A stretch of DNA of 64,000 nucleotides from Marinoscillum sp049115815 (GTDB taxonomy: Bacteria > Bacteroidota > Bacteroidia > Cytophagales > Cyclobacteriaceae). The stretch's first letter is position 1. Every line of letters begins with the position of its first letter. Below are positions 9,850 to 19,900 of this stretch, piece by piece. The notes under the pieces are model-generated. The model had not been told where the DNA came from and searched no databases. It saw only the letters and a list, made by a program, of their open reading frames with translations. The stretch covers positions 186,001-250,000 of the forward strand of contig JAGDZO010000019.1 in the NCBI GenBank assembly GCA_049115815.1. Reading direction: 5' to 3'. Both the position numbers and the translations under genes were made by a program.

Positions 9850-11063
9850 TAATTGAGCGTCGGTTCTTCGTCTTTGGCATCAAACCCAAACGTAAAGGAT
9901 AGTCTGAGTGTATCTCCGAGCGGGTGATTGTTTTCCCTAGGCACCAAGTAAGAGAAGTCAATCCCAAAAACCTGATACTTAAACCCTAATCCGGCAGTAA
10001 AATACTGTCTATTCCCTTTGTTGACGTGCTCATGAAAATAACCGACTCGCACGGCAAAAGCACTGCGGTATTTATACTCCAATCCTGTAGAGATCATGAT
10101 CTCTTGCATCTCTTCTCTAAATCCATTTGGCGCATCTGTAAACGAACCAAAAGTTCCACTCAACAGTGGACGATTTGGATCTTTACCCGCGTCAATGATA
10201 GGATCTCCATTGGCGTCAATCTCAAATTCTCCCTCACCATCCAACAAGTACAACGGAGGTGTCGGCACCAACAATTTATTGAAATCCAATAATAAGGTAA
10301 TGCTATTGTAAGGGTCTATTTCTGTGGTGAACGCTCCACCTACTCGCAAATTGGTTGGTATAAAGTCTTCATTAGAGTCATTGCTATAGGTGATTTTTCT
10401 TCCGAAATTGGAAAGATGCGCACCAAACGCTACGTTGGAGTTTTTACCTCTGAAAATAATGTCTTTGGTATAATAGAATCCAAGATCGATGGCTATACTC
10501 TGACCGGGTTTTGCATCAGGAGCACCTGTAATATTTCCAGACAAATTGGACCAAATATATCGTCCGGTAAGCCCGACACCAATGTTCTCAGACAGCTTAC
10601 GTGAATAAGTAAAATCTACCGATGCTTCCCGTGGATTTTCCAATCCGATGGCATCTCCATTGGAGTTAGTCAGCTGGATTTCTCCAAGATCGAAATAGCG
10701 AAGGGACGCACCGATGGTTTCTATTCTGTTGAGTTTCTTGTGAAATGTCAAAAAGTTGAGTGACATATCATCTACGATATTTCCTAGCCAAGGGGAATAA
10801 GAAAAGGAAAAACCCATATCATCTTCAATGAAAGTCAATTTCCCGTTGTTCCATTGCGTACTGTATTCGTCAGCGGAAGATGCCACACCTGCATCGCCCA
10901 TAGCAGCACCACGGCTATCTGGAGCAAAACTCACAAATGGTACCGCAACCGTGATCGGATTTCTAGCACTATCTTGACCAGATATATACGCTGACTGGGC
11001 ATGGCTGAACAATGGCAAAAAGCCAATGAACGCTGCAAATACCAGTTTAAAATGTTGACTCAT
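9849..11063 (-). CDS. porV: Type IX secretion system outer-membrane protein PorV (LptO)
   Basis: PorV is the outer-membrane beta-barrel shuttle of the T9SS. It carries cargo from the translocon to the PorU sortase. The 404-residue protein has a cleavable signal peptide (to about residue 23, ending SHAQS). Then comes the diagnostic N-terminal PorV block: VAVPFVSFAPDSRGAAMG, then ASSADEYSTQWNNGKL. The rest is alternating beta-strand sequence of a FadL-like barrel, with a terminal strand LRLSFTFGFDA. It starts 29 bp after the porU stop, in the usual porU-porV order. Its last base overlaps the start of the M16-like gene. Confidence 0.95.
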   Translation of the reverse strand: MSQHFKLVFAAFIGFLPLFSHAQSAYISGQDSARNPITVAVPFVSFAPDSRGAAMGDAGVASSADEYSTQWNNGKLTFIEDDMGFSFSYSPWLGNIVDDMSLNFLTFHKKLNRIETIGASLRYFDLGEIQLTNSNGDAIGLENPREASVDFTYSRKLSENIGVGLTGRYIWSNLSGNITGAPDAKPGQSIAIDLGFYYTKDIIFRGKNSNVAFGAHLSNFGRKITYSNDSNEDFIPTNLRVGGAFTTEIDPYNSITLLLDFNKLLVPTPPLYLLDGEGEFEIDANGDPIIDAGKDPNRPLLSGTFGSFTDAPNGFREEMQEIMISTGLEYKYRSAFAVRVGYFHEHVNKGNRQYFTAGLGFKYQVFGIDFSYLVPRENNHPLGDTLRLSFTFGFDAKDEEPTLN

Positions 11064-11092
11064 TCTCAGATTTTTAAAGTGGGCAAAGATAA

Positions 11093-14000
11093 TTAATTAA
11101 TGATAATGAGGCGCTTTACCACCTCATTTGTGGCACCATCCAAACTGCTGGTAACTTGTAGTCGATACAAGTAAATCCCATTGTCCAGTGGTGCCCCACT
11201 ATCATTGGCTGCATTTATGGTGAGATAATCAACCAGACGAGGACTACTATCCACTTCATAATCAATCTCTCTTACTACTTGCCCTTCCATGTTATACAAT
11301 GACAAAATCACATCCAGTTTTTCATCTTCTCTGTCATGTTCAAACCTGAATGTCGTTGACCCGGAGCTCGAAACAGGATTAGGGTAGTTAGACACATTGT
11401 AGAGTCTCAATACTGGCTGTGAAGACACCTTAAATTCAACTGATTCTTCTGTTGGATTATTGTGAGCATCATGGACTTTTATAGTGGCAGTGTATCTTCC
11501 TGCTTCCAAATTCTGCAATGGGAACATCACAGTACCCTTCCGGAAGTTGTCTCTCTCTGCCGTATAAAACTCACTCAAATCTATACTTTCACCATCATTC
11601 AGTCTTAGTGTCACTCCCTGAAGGAATCCATTGTTGGATATGTTGACTCCACTTGCATCAGAAATCTTCGCAATAAGCAGGCTACTTGTTCCCACCGTAC
11701 TGCCTTGCTTGAAATCTAGGTCATTGATATACAATGCTACTTCAGGAGACATTCGATCTTGGGTGATTTCAGGAGCTGTGCCTCCAAGTACAAAATTTCG
11801 GGACGCCCCAGACGCGTCAATCGCTTCGTTTTCATTCCAAGCATACATGGTCATTTTGCCCGGTAAGTACTTGTAAGAAATGTTCTTGGGCAGAATAAAC
11901 GTCCCAGAAAAAATTCCATCTTCAATGGTGACCTCTCCTCTGAAGAGCGCATTTGATTGATCTTCATACGTGAAAGGGTCATTTTCTTGACCTTTCGTCA
12001 CCTTAGTCTGTGGGATGTCCAACAACGTGACTATTCCTTTCCCATTAAACCCAGACACCAAGCTACCATTCTCCAAAACTTTCCCTGAAAGGGTGTAAGT
12101 CTCCAATGCACTCAATGTATCCTGATCGTTTTCAAGCTGATCAAAACTAATCTCATACTCCGGATAATTCAGTGTGAGCATAGGATCACCTAATAATGAG
12201 AAGTTTCTATTAATCGGTCCATTGAGACTTTGATTTTTTGTCAGGCGAATCACATCACCCAATCGAGGATGCTTACCATCAATCTTCTTAAACAAGTTTT
12301 CGTGAAGCGCCTGGTTCAATGGAAAGTTGGTATGAGCATAAACAGGCCTTGTGGTTGTGAGCAGAGCTATTGCCCCACCATTGGCGCTGAGTAGCAATCG
12401 CTCAGCACCTGAGACTACCGTAGGATTATCATACTTGCCAAACTCGCAAGTAGCAGTGATAAAGAGTGGAAGCTTATGACGATTGGTAAAAGTCCCAATC
12501 TCAGTTTGTGTAATCACTTTTTCTCTAGTCAGTTGACTCACATTGCCATGTCCCATGTAGTTAAACATAAACACACCGTCTTTGATGGTGTTTTGAATTG
12601 CTTCAAGCGCGTATATAGGATCGCTCTGCTCGTAAATATCGAGGTATAGTTTCTTAGCACCATACTGAAGAGCGGTAGTGTCAACTATTTTGAAGAAAGA
12701 CTCTGCGTGCTCCATATGCACTTCATTGTCACCATCATCAGAAAAATAAGCCAACTGATTTCGCCATTTACCAAAGGCTTGCGGAGCGGTTCGGTATCTG
12801 ATGATTTTGTCCACTACATCTGTGGCCTCTTTCAGCGTTTTCACAGGTAGCCTTCCCACACCTATCTCCATGGTGTGGTCCACGAAAGGTATGCGATATG
12901 CCGATGAATTCTCTTTTCTCACTCCCTCAAACCAATCTCCCTCATTTTCTTCCATAAAGCCAAAGAAATCATCCGAAGAGTGACTGTAAATATTATGAGA
13001 TGACTCCACCGATTCATAAACGGGCACATAATTAGTATTGGGTAAGGCACGGTCCTTATAGTCATAGGAGCCATCTCCAAACAGAGTAGCGTACTTCAAG
13101 TTTCCTCCATTCAGGTAACAATATCTGAGAAAATCTCTGAGCGCAGATATGTCTTGTCTACCCGCCGAAAACTCATTGTAGATCTGTTGTGGAGTGACTA
13201 CTCCCACCTCTATTCCTGAGTGATTCCTATGAAAATTAGCCAATCGAATGGCCTGCGATAAAAAATCTGGATGGGTAATGATGATTCCCTCACTTGCGAC
13301 CAGCGACTTGATGTTTTGATTGTCCATAGTGCCTATATAGCTCGGAACTGGAAAATCTTGGCCATCCAGCATGACTAAAGTTGTTTGGCCGGGGTTGTTA
13401 GAAAAAGTCACCTCATTCCCATTCTGTGTAGCCACCAACTGATGAACATCAAACGGATTGGACACATTCCAAATTTGCGATTGAGAGGTTACACCTACTA
13501 CTTTAAATGCTCGCAATTCCTCTTCTGGAAGACGGACGACAAACTCATTGTCCAAAGACAGATCCAAAGATCTTTGCACTGCCAAGATGAAAAAATCCAA
13601 ATAACCGATTGAAGAGTCAACGTTGGATGCCCCATTGAAGGAAATGTTTAAGTCCAGCGTGTTGCCTGTCATGATGTAATCAAACGCGGCTTCAGCGTAT
13701 TTGACCTTATCATCATATACGACATTTCTGATTTGATCTATCGGCACCTGCCCCATTGGGGTGTTGTTGATAGAAATGTCAAACGTGATCTCTAACTCAG
13801 AATTGGCGGCCAAACTTATGTAGGCTGTAACCGGCCCTGTACTGCCTGTAATATCATATTGGAAGTTTCGCTGCTTGTCTCTGGTTCTTCGGAAATCTTC
13901 GCCCAACCATCTTCGCCCAGACTTCAACGTATTGTGAATGTCTACTTCATGTGTGATATAGTCCGTGAACTCAGGAATCAACTTTCCCTTGGCTTCTTTA

Positions 14001-14452
14001 GCATCTATAGCTTTGATTCTCTTTCCATCTTCTGGACCATAGGTGACAAAATAGTAGGTTGACTCTGCATAGAGATTGTTTTCATGAACGGGAAGATTGA
14101 GGCTATCGAAATAAAAATTATCCGGGCCCTCAGCGTAAAATAGAAAATATTCATCCGCATCCAGTACGGCATCATTGTCGCCAGACATGAAGATGGCCAA
14201 CTCCTCCGGGTCACTTGGCCTGGTAATAGCGTTGGATTGAGGAAGCATCCCTCCTCTGACTCCATAGACCTTTATTCCTGCTGGATCTGTGTCTGCCGGA
14301 ATCCCCAACTTATCTTGAAGAAATGTTTGGTCGAGTTTATAAATCCCCGTTTCGGTCACTTCCACCTTGTGCCATTCTCCCGAGCTCAATACGCTCTGGG
14401 CAGAGCCACTTAGGACTAGTGCTAAAGAAAGGGTGGTGAAAAACAACTTCAT
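11093..14452 (-). CDS. porU: Type IX secretion system sortase PorU (C25 gingipain-like)
   Basis: PorU is the surface-exposed cysteine sortase that removes the C-terminal signal of T9SS cargo and attaches it to a lipid anchor. This 1119-residue protein has a signal peptide, an N-terminal beta-rich region, and a C25 peptidase domain around residues 390-740. The catalytic His is in YMGHGN (H635) and the Cys in ITATCEFG (C669). Ig-like domains follow. The C-terminus carries its own type-A-like sorting domain (NYPNPVSSSG, LYNMEGQVV, NGIYLYRL, final KRLIIIN), as is usual for PorU. It lies 49 bp after pssA and 29 bp before porV, probably in one operon. Confidence 0.95.
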   Translation of the reverse strand: MKLFFTTLSLALVLSGSAQSVLSSGEWHKVEVTETGIYKLDQTFLQDKLGIPADTDPAGIKVYGVRGGMLPQSNAITRPSDPEELAIFMSGDNDAVLDADEYFLFYAEGPDNFYFDSLNLPVHENNLYAESTYYFVTYGPEDGKRIKAIDAKEAKGKLIPEFTDYITHEVDIHNTLKSGRRWLGEDFRRTRDKQRNFQYDITGSTGPVTAYISLAANSELEITFDISINNTPMGQVPIDQIRNVVYDDKVKYAEAAFDYIMTGNTLDLNISFNGASNVDSSIGYLDFFILAVQRSLDLSLDNEFVVRLPEEELRAFKVVGVTSQSQIWNVSNPFDVHQLVATQNGNEVTFSNNPGQTTLVMLDGQDFPVPSYIGTMDNQNIKSLVASEGIIITHPDFLSQAIRLANFHRNHSGIEVGVVTPQQIYNEFSAGRQDISALRDFLRYCYLNGGNLKYATLFGDGSYDYKDRALPNTNYVPVYESVESSHNIYSHSSDDFFGFMEENEGDWFEGVRKENSSAYRIPFVDHTMEIGVGRLPVKTLKEATDVVDKIIRYRTAPQAFGKWRNQLAYFSDDGDNEVHMEHAESFFKIVDTTALQYGAKKLYLDIYEQSDPIYALEAIQNTIKDGVFMFNYMGHGNVSQLTREKVITQTEIGTFTNRHKLPLFITATCEFGKYDNPTVVSGAERLLLSANGGAIALLTTTRPVYAHTNFPLNQALHENLFKKIDGKHPRLGDVIRLTKNQSLNGPINRNFSLLGDPMLTLNYPEYEISFDQLENDQDTLSALETYTLSGKVLENGSLVSGFNGKGIVTLLDIPQTKVTKGQENDPFTYEDQSNALFRGEVTIEDGIFSGTFILPKNISYKYLPGKMTMYAWNENEAIDASGASRNFVLGGTAPEITQDRMSPEVALYINDLDFKQGSTVGTSSLLIAKISDASGVNISNNGFLQGVTLRLNDGESIDLSEFYTAERDNFRKGTVMFPLQNLEAGRYTATIKVHDAHNNPTEESVEFKVSSQPVLRLYNVSNYPNPVSSSGSTTFRFEHDREDEKLDVILSLYNMEGQVVREIDYEVDSSPRLVDYLTINAANDSGAPLDNGIYLYRLQVTSSLDGATNEVVKRLIIIN

Positions 14453-14501
14453 TGGACTATCTCAACGGTTTGTGTCAACGGAATATTATGTGATAAACAA
14501 C

Positions 14502-15179
14502 CTAAACGCTCTTTTGTGAGCTAAAATTCCCAATAATCGAAAGAATAAGGTAGCAAGGTATAATGAGAGGTATTGCGGCAAGCTGGAAAAAGGCTATTAA
14601 AGCCGCCAAAACCATTATCAAAACAAACCGAAATTGATTGGACTTCCAACTCAGTCCCTTAAACTTCAAAGCAATCAAAGGCACTTCCATGACCAACAAA
14701 AAGGCGCTCAATATCGATATGCCAATCATTAAATAGAAATTCATACTCCAGTCAGCAGGAAGAAAACTCAAAGAAGTAATCAGTATGGCATTAGCTGGAG
14801 TTGGTAAGCCAATGAATTGATCTGTCTGGCGAGTATCCAGATTGAACTTAGCTAGTCTGATCGCTGAAAACATCGCAACGACCAGCCCTATATATTTTAG
14901 ATATTCACTCGGAGGTGAATAGAAATCTATGGACATGACCAAATAAAGCGCCGGCAACAGCCCAAATGACACCATATCTGCCAAAGAATCAAGCTCCTTG
15001 CCTATGGGAGATTGCACACCCAAAAGCCTAGCAAACAAACCATCGAGAAAATCAAAAAAAGCCGCTACCAAAACAAAATAAAATGCCTGATGGTAAGCGC
15101 CCTGAATGATGAAGATACACCCTACAGCGCCCGTGGCTAAGTTGAGACATGTGATCGCGTTGGGGATATGCCTTTTCAT
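14502..15179 (-). CDS. pssA: CDP-diacylglycerol--serine O-phosphatidyltransferase
   Basis: This integral membrane enzyme makes phosphatidylserine, the precursor of phosphatidylethanolamine. The CDP-alcohol phosphotransferase signature D-G-x2-A-R-x8-G-x3-D-x3-D is complete: D46, G47, A50, R51, G60, D64 and D68. About six hydrophobic segments follow through the 225 residues, a normal length. The start overlaps the stop of the upstream metallo-hydrolase gene by 4 bp, indicating translational coupling, and porU follows. No psd gene is in the window. Confidence 0.95.
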   Translation of the reverse strand: MKRHIPNAITCLNLATGAVGCIFIIQGAYHQAFYFVLVAAFFDFLDGLFARLLGVQSPIGKELDSLADMVSFGLLPALYLVMSIDFYSPPSEYLKYIGLVVAMFSAIRLAKFNLDTRQTDQFIGLPTPANAILITSLSFLPADWSMNFYLMIGISILSAFLLVMEVPLIALKFKGLSWKSNQFRFVLIMVLAALIAFFQLAAIPLIIPCYLILSIIGNFSSQKSV

Positions 15180-15814
15180 CCTTTCACAAATGGATTCGTT
15201 CGTTTCTCCTCGCCAATGGTAGTGGTTGGCCCATGTCCAGGAAATATTTCTATGTCCTCATCCAAGCTGTACACCTTGGTTTTGATTCGTTCTAGCAATT
15301 GCTGATGATCGCCTCCCGGCAAATCTGTTCTGCCAATACTGCCTTTAAACAACACGTCCCCTCCTATCATTCTTTTAGATTCATGATGTAGAAACATCAA
15401 GTGACCCGGAGAATGTCCTGGTACAAGCAGGGAAGTCAAAGTAGTATTTCCAAAATTGATCACATCCGATTCCTTGAGCAACCTATCAGCTTCCGCCTCT
15501 GTATACTGACTGATCCCCCATTGAGGCGCATAGGCCACTACCGAGCGTAGCACCTCAAGCTCACCCTCCGGAATCCATAACGGACAGTGATAAGCTTCTT
15601 TCATGTCATAGCTGCCTAATACATGATCTATGTGGCAATGGGTATTCACAATGAGTTTAATATTCAACCCTTGCTGAGAAATGAATGACTTCAACTCTTC
15701 TTGCTCATACTTTTCATAGCAACCCGGATCAATGATGATCGCTTCTTTAGTTTCGTCCCAGAGCAAGTAGGTGTTTTCGTAAAATGGATTGAATACGAAG
15801 GATTTAATTTCCAT
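15176..15814 (-). CDS. MBL-fold metallo-hydrolase (glyoxalase II-like)
   Basis: This 212-residue metallo-beta-lactamase-fold hydrolase has the complete HxHxDH metal motif (THCHIDH, with H59, H61, D63 and H64). Further metal ligands are in LVPGHSPGHLMF, VLFKGSIGRTDL and IFPGHGPTT. The size and motif order fit the short bacterial GloB-like hydrolases that act on thioesters such as S-lactoylglutathione, but the true substrate cannot be read from the sequence. It is cytoplasmic. It is the first gene of the probable pssA-porU-porV operon and overlaps pssA by 4 bp. Confidence 0.9.
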   Translation of the reverse strand: MEIKSFVFNPFYENTYLLWDETKEAIIIDPGCYEKYEQEELKSFISQQGLNIKLIVNTHCHIDHVLGSYDMKEAYHCPLWIPEGELEVLRSVVAYAPQWGISQYTEAEADRLLKESDVINFGNTTLTSLLVPGHSPGHLMFLHHESKRMIGGDVLFKGSIGRTDLPGGDHQQLLERIKTKVYSLDEDIEIFPGHGPTTTIGEEKRTNPFVKG

Positions 15815-15875
15815 TATTTGTAAGTATCAATGAATGCTTATGGTGCAAATTTGTGAAAAATAACTCAAGCTAATT

Positions 15876-16919
15876 GTGAATGTAGATTATTTGATCGTTG
15901 GTCAGGGAATAGCCGGGAGTCTGTTGGCGCTGGAGCTAGAGCGTGAGGGTAGTTCTGTCATGGTATTGAATGAAGAGAAACCCAACACCTCTTCCAACAA
16001 AGCAGCGGGTATCTATAATCCAATTACAGGCCGAAAAATGGTCAAAACTTGGCTGGCAGATGAGCTGTTCACGGGTCTTGAAGCTTATTACAAAGGGCTA
16101 GAAAATCAGCTTTCGAGCAAGTTCCTTTATCCAAAACCCATCTATCGCCCATTTTTTGATTTTGAAGAGCAGAATGATTGGTCCGTTAAGGCAACAGAAG
16201 CTGGGTATGCGGGTTATGTAAAGTGGGTGAGTGCTAAAAGTATGGGTAATCCCGAGATACAAGACCCAGTGGGCGGACTGATGCTTAAAAAGTCTGGTTT
16301 TGTCAATTTGCCTGTGATGTTAGCTAAGATCAGAAAACACTTGGTGGATAGGGGGAGTTATCAACCCGGATTGTTTTCATTCGAAGACTTAACAGTAGGC
16401 AGTTCGAAGGTGACTTACCGAGATATTGAAGCAGAGAAAATCATCTTTTGCGAAGGCCCAGATGCAACCAGCAATCCATATTGGCAGGATTTACCATTCA
16501 AACTGGTGAAAGGTGAAATTCTGGAAATTGCATGTGATTTGTCTGAGGAAATGATATTGAACAGAAGTGTGTTTGTACTTCCAAAAAATGAGACCTTCCA
16601 TGTCGGTTCTACGTATGATCATCAAAACTTGGACTACAAACCGACCGAAAAGGGAATCAAAAACCTTCAAGATCGGTTACACAAAGTGTTTAAAGGAAAT
16701 TACACTATAGTGAACAGCAGCGCAGGAGTGAGACCAGCAACGTATGATCGGAGGCCATTTATCGGCACACATCCGGATTTCTACAATGTGGCCATATTCA
16801 ACGGATTTGGAACAAAAGGGGTCTCTCTAGTGCCCTATTTCGCGCATCACTTTGTAAATTACTTAGCTGGCAGAGATCCTTTGATGCCAGAGGTAGATAT
16901 AAAAAGAGTTAGGCAATGA
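15876..16919 (+). CDS. FAD-dependent oxidoreductase (DAO/glycine oxidase-like)
   Basis: This 347-residue flavoprotein has an N-terminal Rossmann dinucleotide-binding motif (VGQGIAGSLLALELE, with G9, G11 and G14). The C-terminal region GVRPATYDRRPFIGTHP followed by FNGFGTKGVSL is typical of the D-amino-acid oxidase (DAO) family. The substrate is unknown. The start is a GTG: the nearby ATG at 15880 is out of frame, and the next in-frame ATG would remove the FAD motif. The stop overlaps the next gene's ATG by 4 bp, so it is translationally coupled to the large outer-membrane protein gene. Confidence 0.88.
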   Translation: MNVDYLIVGQGIAGSLLALELEREGSSVMVLNEEKPNTSSNKAAGIYNPITGRKMVKTWLADELFTGLEAYYKGLENQLSSKFLYPKPIYRPFFDFEEQNDWSVKATEAGYAGYVKWVSAKSMGNPEIQDPVGGLMLKKSGFVNLPVMLAKIRKHLVDRGSYQPGLFSFEDLTVGSSKVTYRDIEAEKIIFCEGPDATSNPYWQDLPFKLVKGEILEIACDLSEEMILNRSVFVLPKNETFHVGSTYDHQNLDYKPTEKGIKNLQDRLHKVFKGNYTIVNSSAGVRPATYDRRPFIGTHPDFYNVAIFNGFGTKGVSLVPYFAHHFVNYLAGRDPLMPEVDIKRVRQ

Positions 16920-19900
16920 GAGGATTTTTGCTCACATGTATGTTGGTATTGTTAGCGTCGGTGTGTGCCTTGGCTCAATACTACCATACCCCATTTGGGC
17001 ACAATAGAATCCAGTACGATAGGTTCGATTGGTACTACTACTCTTCGAACAATTTTGACATCTATTATTACCCTGGAGGTCATGAATATGCCCAGCAAGC
17101 GATTAGCTTTCTGGAAGATGAGTTTCTAGAACTCACTGATGTATTGGGCTATGCGCCTTATACTAAAACCAAGATATTCATTTACAATTCCGTACAAGAC
17201 CTCCAGCAGAGCAATATGGGTATAGGCGGAGATGTCTATACTATAGGTGGTAAGACCGATTTTGTGAAGTTACAAGTGGAAATAGCCTACCCTGGCAGTT
17301 CGCATGAATTTCAGAAGGAAATGGTGCATCAGCTAGGGTTTATGCTCATCAATGATATGATGTTTGGCGGAAGCCTCGCCGAGATCTTTCAGAATTCCTA
17401 CCTCCTATCACTTCCAGAGTGGTTTATCGGGGGAGCTGCTCGCTACATGGCCTATGGATGGTCTCAAGAAATGGACGATTATGTGAGAGATTATTTGGAC
17501 CGAAAGAAAATCAACAAGCTCATCAAAATCCAGCAAGAAGATGCACGAATTATCGGTCAGTCCATCTGGAACTACATAGCCCTTAGGTATGGTGAAGGGA
17601 GTATTTCCAATATTCTGAACCTTACCAGAATCATTCGCAATGAGGAAAATAGCATTTCCAGCACACTGGGAATCTCTTTTGAAGATTTCTTAGGGGACTG
17701 GCAGGATTATTACGAAAGTCAGGCGGAGGAAGTGAGCGCTAACTATATAGGTACTGACAAAGAAAATGAGATAGCAGGCTTTAGAAACAGGGAAATCACT
17801 ATCTCTAATGTGAAAATGAACCGCGCAGGTAACAAAGTGGCCTACACACATCACAAAGATGGTAAGTACGAAGTAAGACTGGTGGATTTTGAGAAAGGCA
17901 AAGAATCTGTCATCGTAAAGGGTGGTTATTTGATCAACAATCAGCAGATCGACACTGAGTTACCCATCTTAGATTGGCAAAATGACCATACCCTGGGCGT
18001 AATCCTCTACAAGCGAGGAGAGCTCTACCTCAACACCTATGATATCAACACCAGAGCGCGCTTTCAGAAACCACTGACTAGATTTAGACAAGTAGAGAGT
18101 TTCTGCTTCAATGAGAATGGCAAACTAGCCGTGATCAGTGGGGACGTAGATGGCCAAAATGATTTGTTTCTCATCAGCATGAGACGCAATGCCCTAAAAA
18201 GAATCACCAAGGATCTTTATGATGATATTGATCCGATTTTCGTTCCGGGCACTTCTGCCATAGTCTTCAGCTCCAATCGAGAGACTGATTCCGTCAAGGT
18301 AGGTCAAGTAAAGCTTTCTGATATTCAGAATAACTACAACCTTTTTGTATATGATTTGGATACTACCACCAACGCCTTCTTGAGAGTCACCAATACCTAC
18401 AGTATAGACCGAAAACCTTTGGCCAAAAACCAAAATGAGATATTCTACCTCAGTGACCAGCGTGGTATTTCCAATCTCTACAAGTACAACTTGCTGGACT
18501 CTACTTTCGTCCAAGTCACTAATTTCCAGTATAGTTTGACTGACTATGATCTCAGTTTTGAAGGTGACAATAGATTATCCTACCTCACCCTCAGCAAAGG
18601 TCGACAGAAGCTATATATGGAGACTCCCTTCAATATTGACAACAACATTTTCACACCGCAAACCGGACGGCAAAGAGTAAAGCAAGCGCGCTATATCGCC
18701 AATAGACCAATAAAGAAACCAGAGCCTCCTAAAGAAGTCATTGTACAAGAGCCTGAGCCTGTAGATTCTGAATTAGAACTAGATTTTTCGCCTGACCAAT
18801 TCTCCTTCGAGCAAGACACTACACCTGCAAATACAGCCGTTGATGACGGACTCATAGACACAGACAACTATGTGTTTGAAGAAGAGGTCAAATCAGAGTT
18901 TAGGCCGGAATCGTTCTTTTCTAGCTATAGAAAGTTTGAGAGAGAATCCACCATCATAGGCCCACAAGCTTATGTTCCTCAATTTAGCTTCAGCAATCTG
19001 GTTACTTCATTTGGGATAGACCCAATAAGAGGATTTAGTATGCTTTTTGAGTCTGAGATCACTGATTTGCTGGAGAATCATAGGCTAAACGGGGGAGTAC
19101 AAACCACTACCGATTTCAGAAGCGGTAAGATTTATGGGGAATATCAGTTCTTGAAATATTGGATGGATTTCAGACTAAGATTTGAACGAAATACCTATTA
19201 CATAGACCCCTCCACTAGCATAGTAAGAAACAGAACAAACGAAACTTTCCTAAATCAGCGATACACCCTCAATAAAATAGAGCTAGGCATGGCTGTTCCT
19301 CTTACCAACACTTTTAGACTAGAGCTTTCTCCATTCTATGCCGGCACTCAGTTTGACAACCTTCACAATGAAGCTGTGAGTGCTGTCAACTCTGGAATAT
19401 CATTGGCACCAAGCAATGACATACATTATGCTGGTATAAGAGGAGCCTTTGTCATTGACAACACTCTGGAGAAGGGTTTCAACCTTTATCAAGGGACACG
19501 CGGACTGATAGAGTTTGAAAATTATCTCGGCGTATCCAACACCAACAAATCCTTCTCAAGAATCAACGTAGATCTACGCCATTACCAGAAGATACATAGA
19601 GAGTTCACCTTCGCCAGCCGGGTGTACTACGGCAGATCATTTGGAGCCAACAAGCAAAATTATCTGCTCGGAGGGATGGACAATTGGGTGCTGCAGCGAT
19701 ATGCCAGTCAAGGATCTGAAGATCCATTGATCATGGCCAATGCTATTGACAATAGCAACATCCTATTTTCCAAGTTTGTCACCAATTTGCGCGGATTTGA
19801 CTACAATGAAATCTTTGGTTCAAATGTCTTAGTATTCAATGCCGAGCTAAGATTTCCTATTTTCAGATACTTATCTCGTACACCGATAAGTTCGGCTTTC

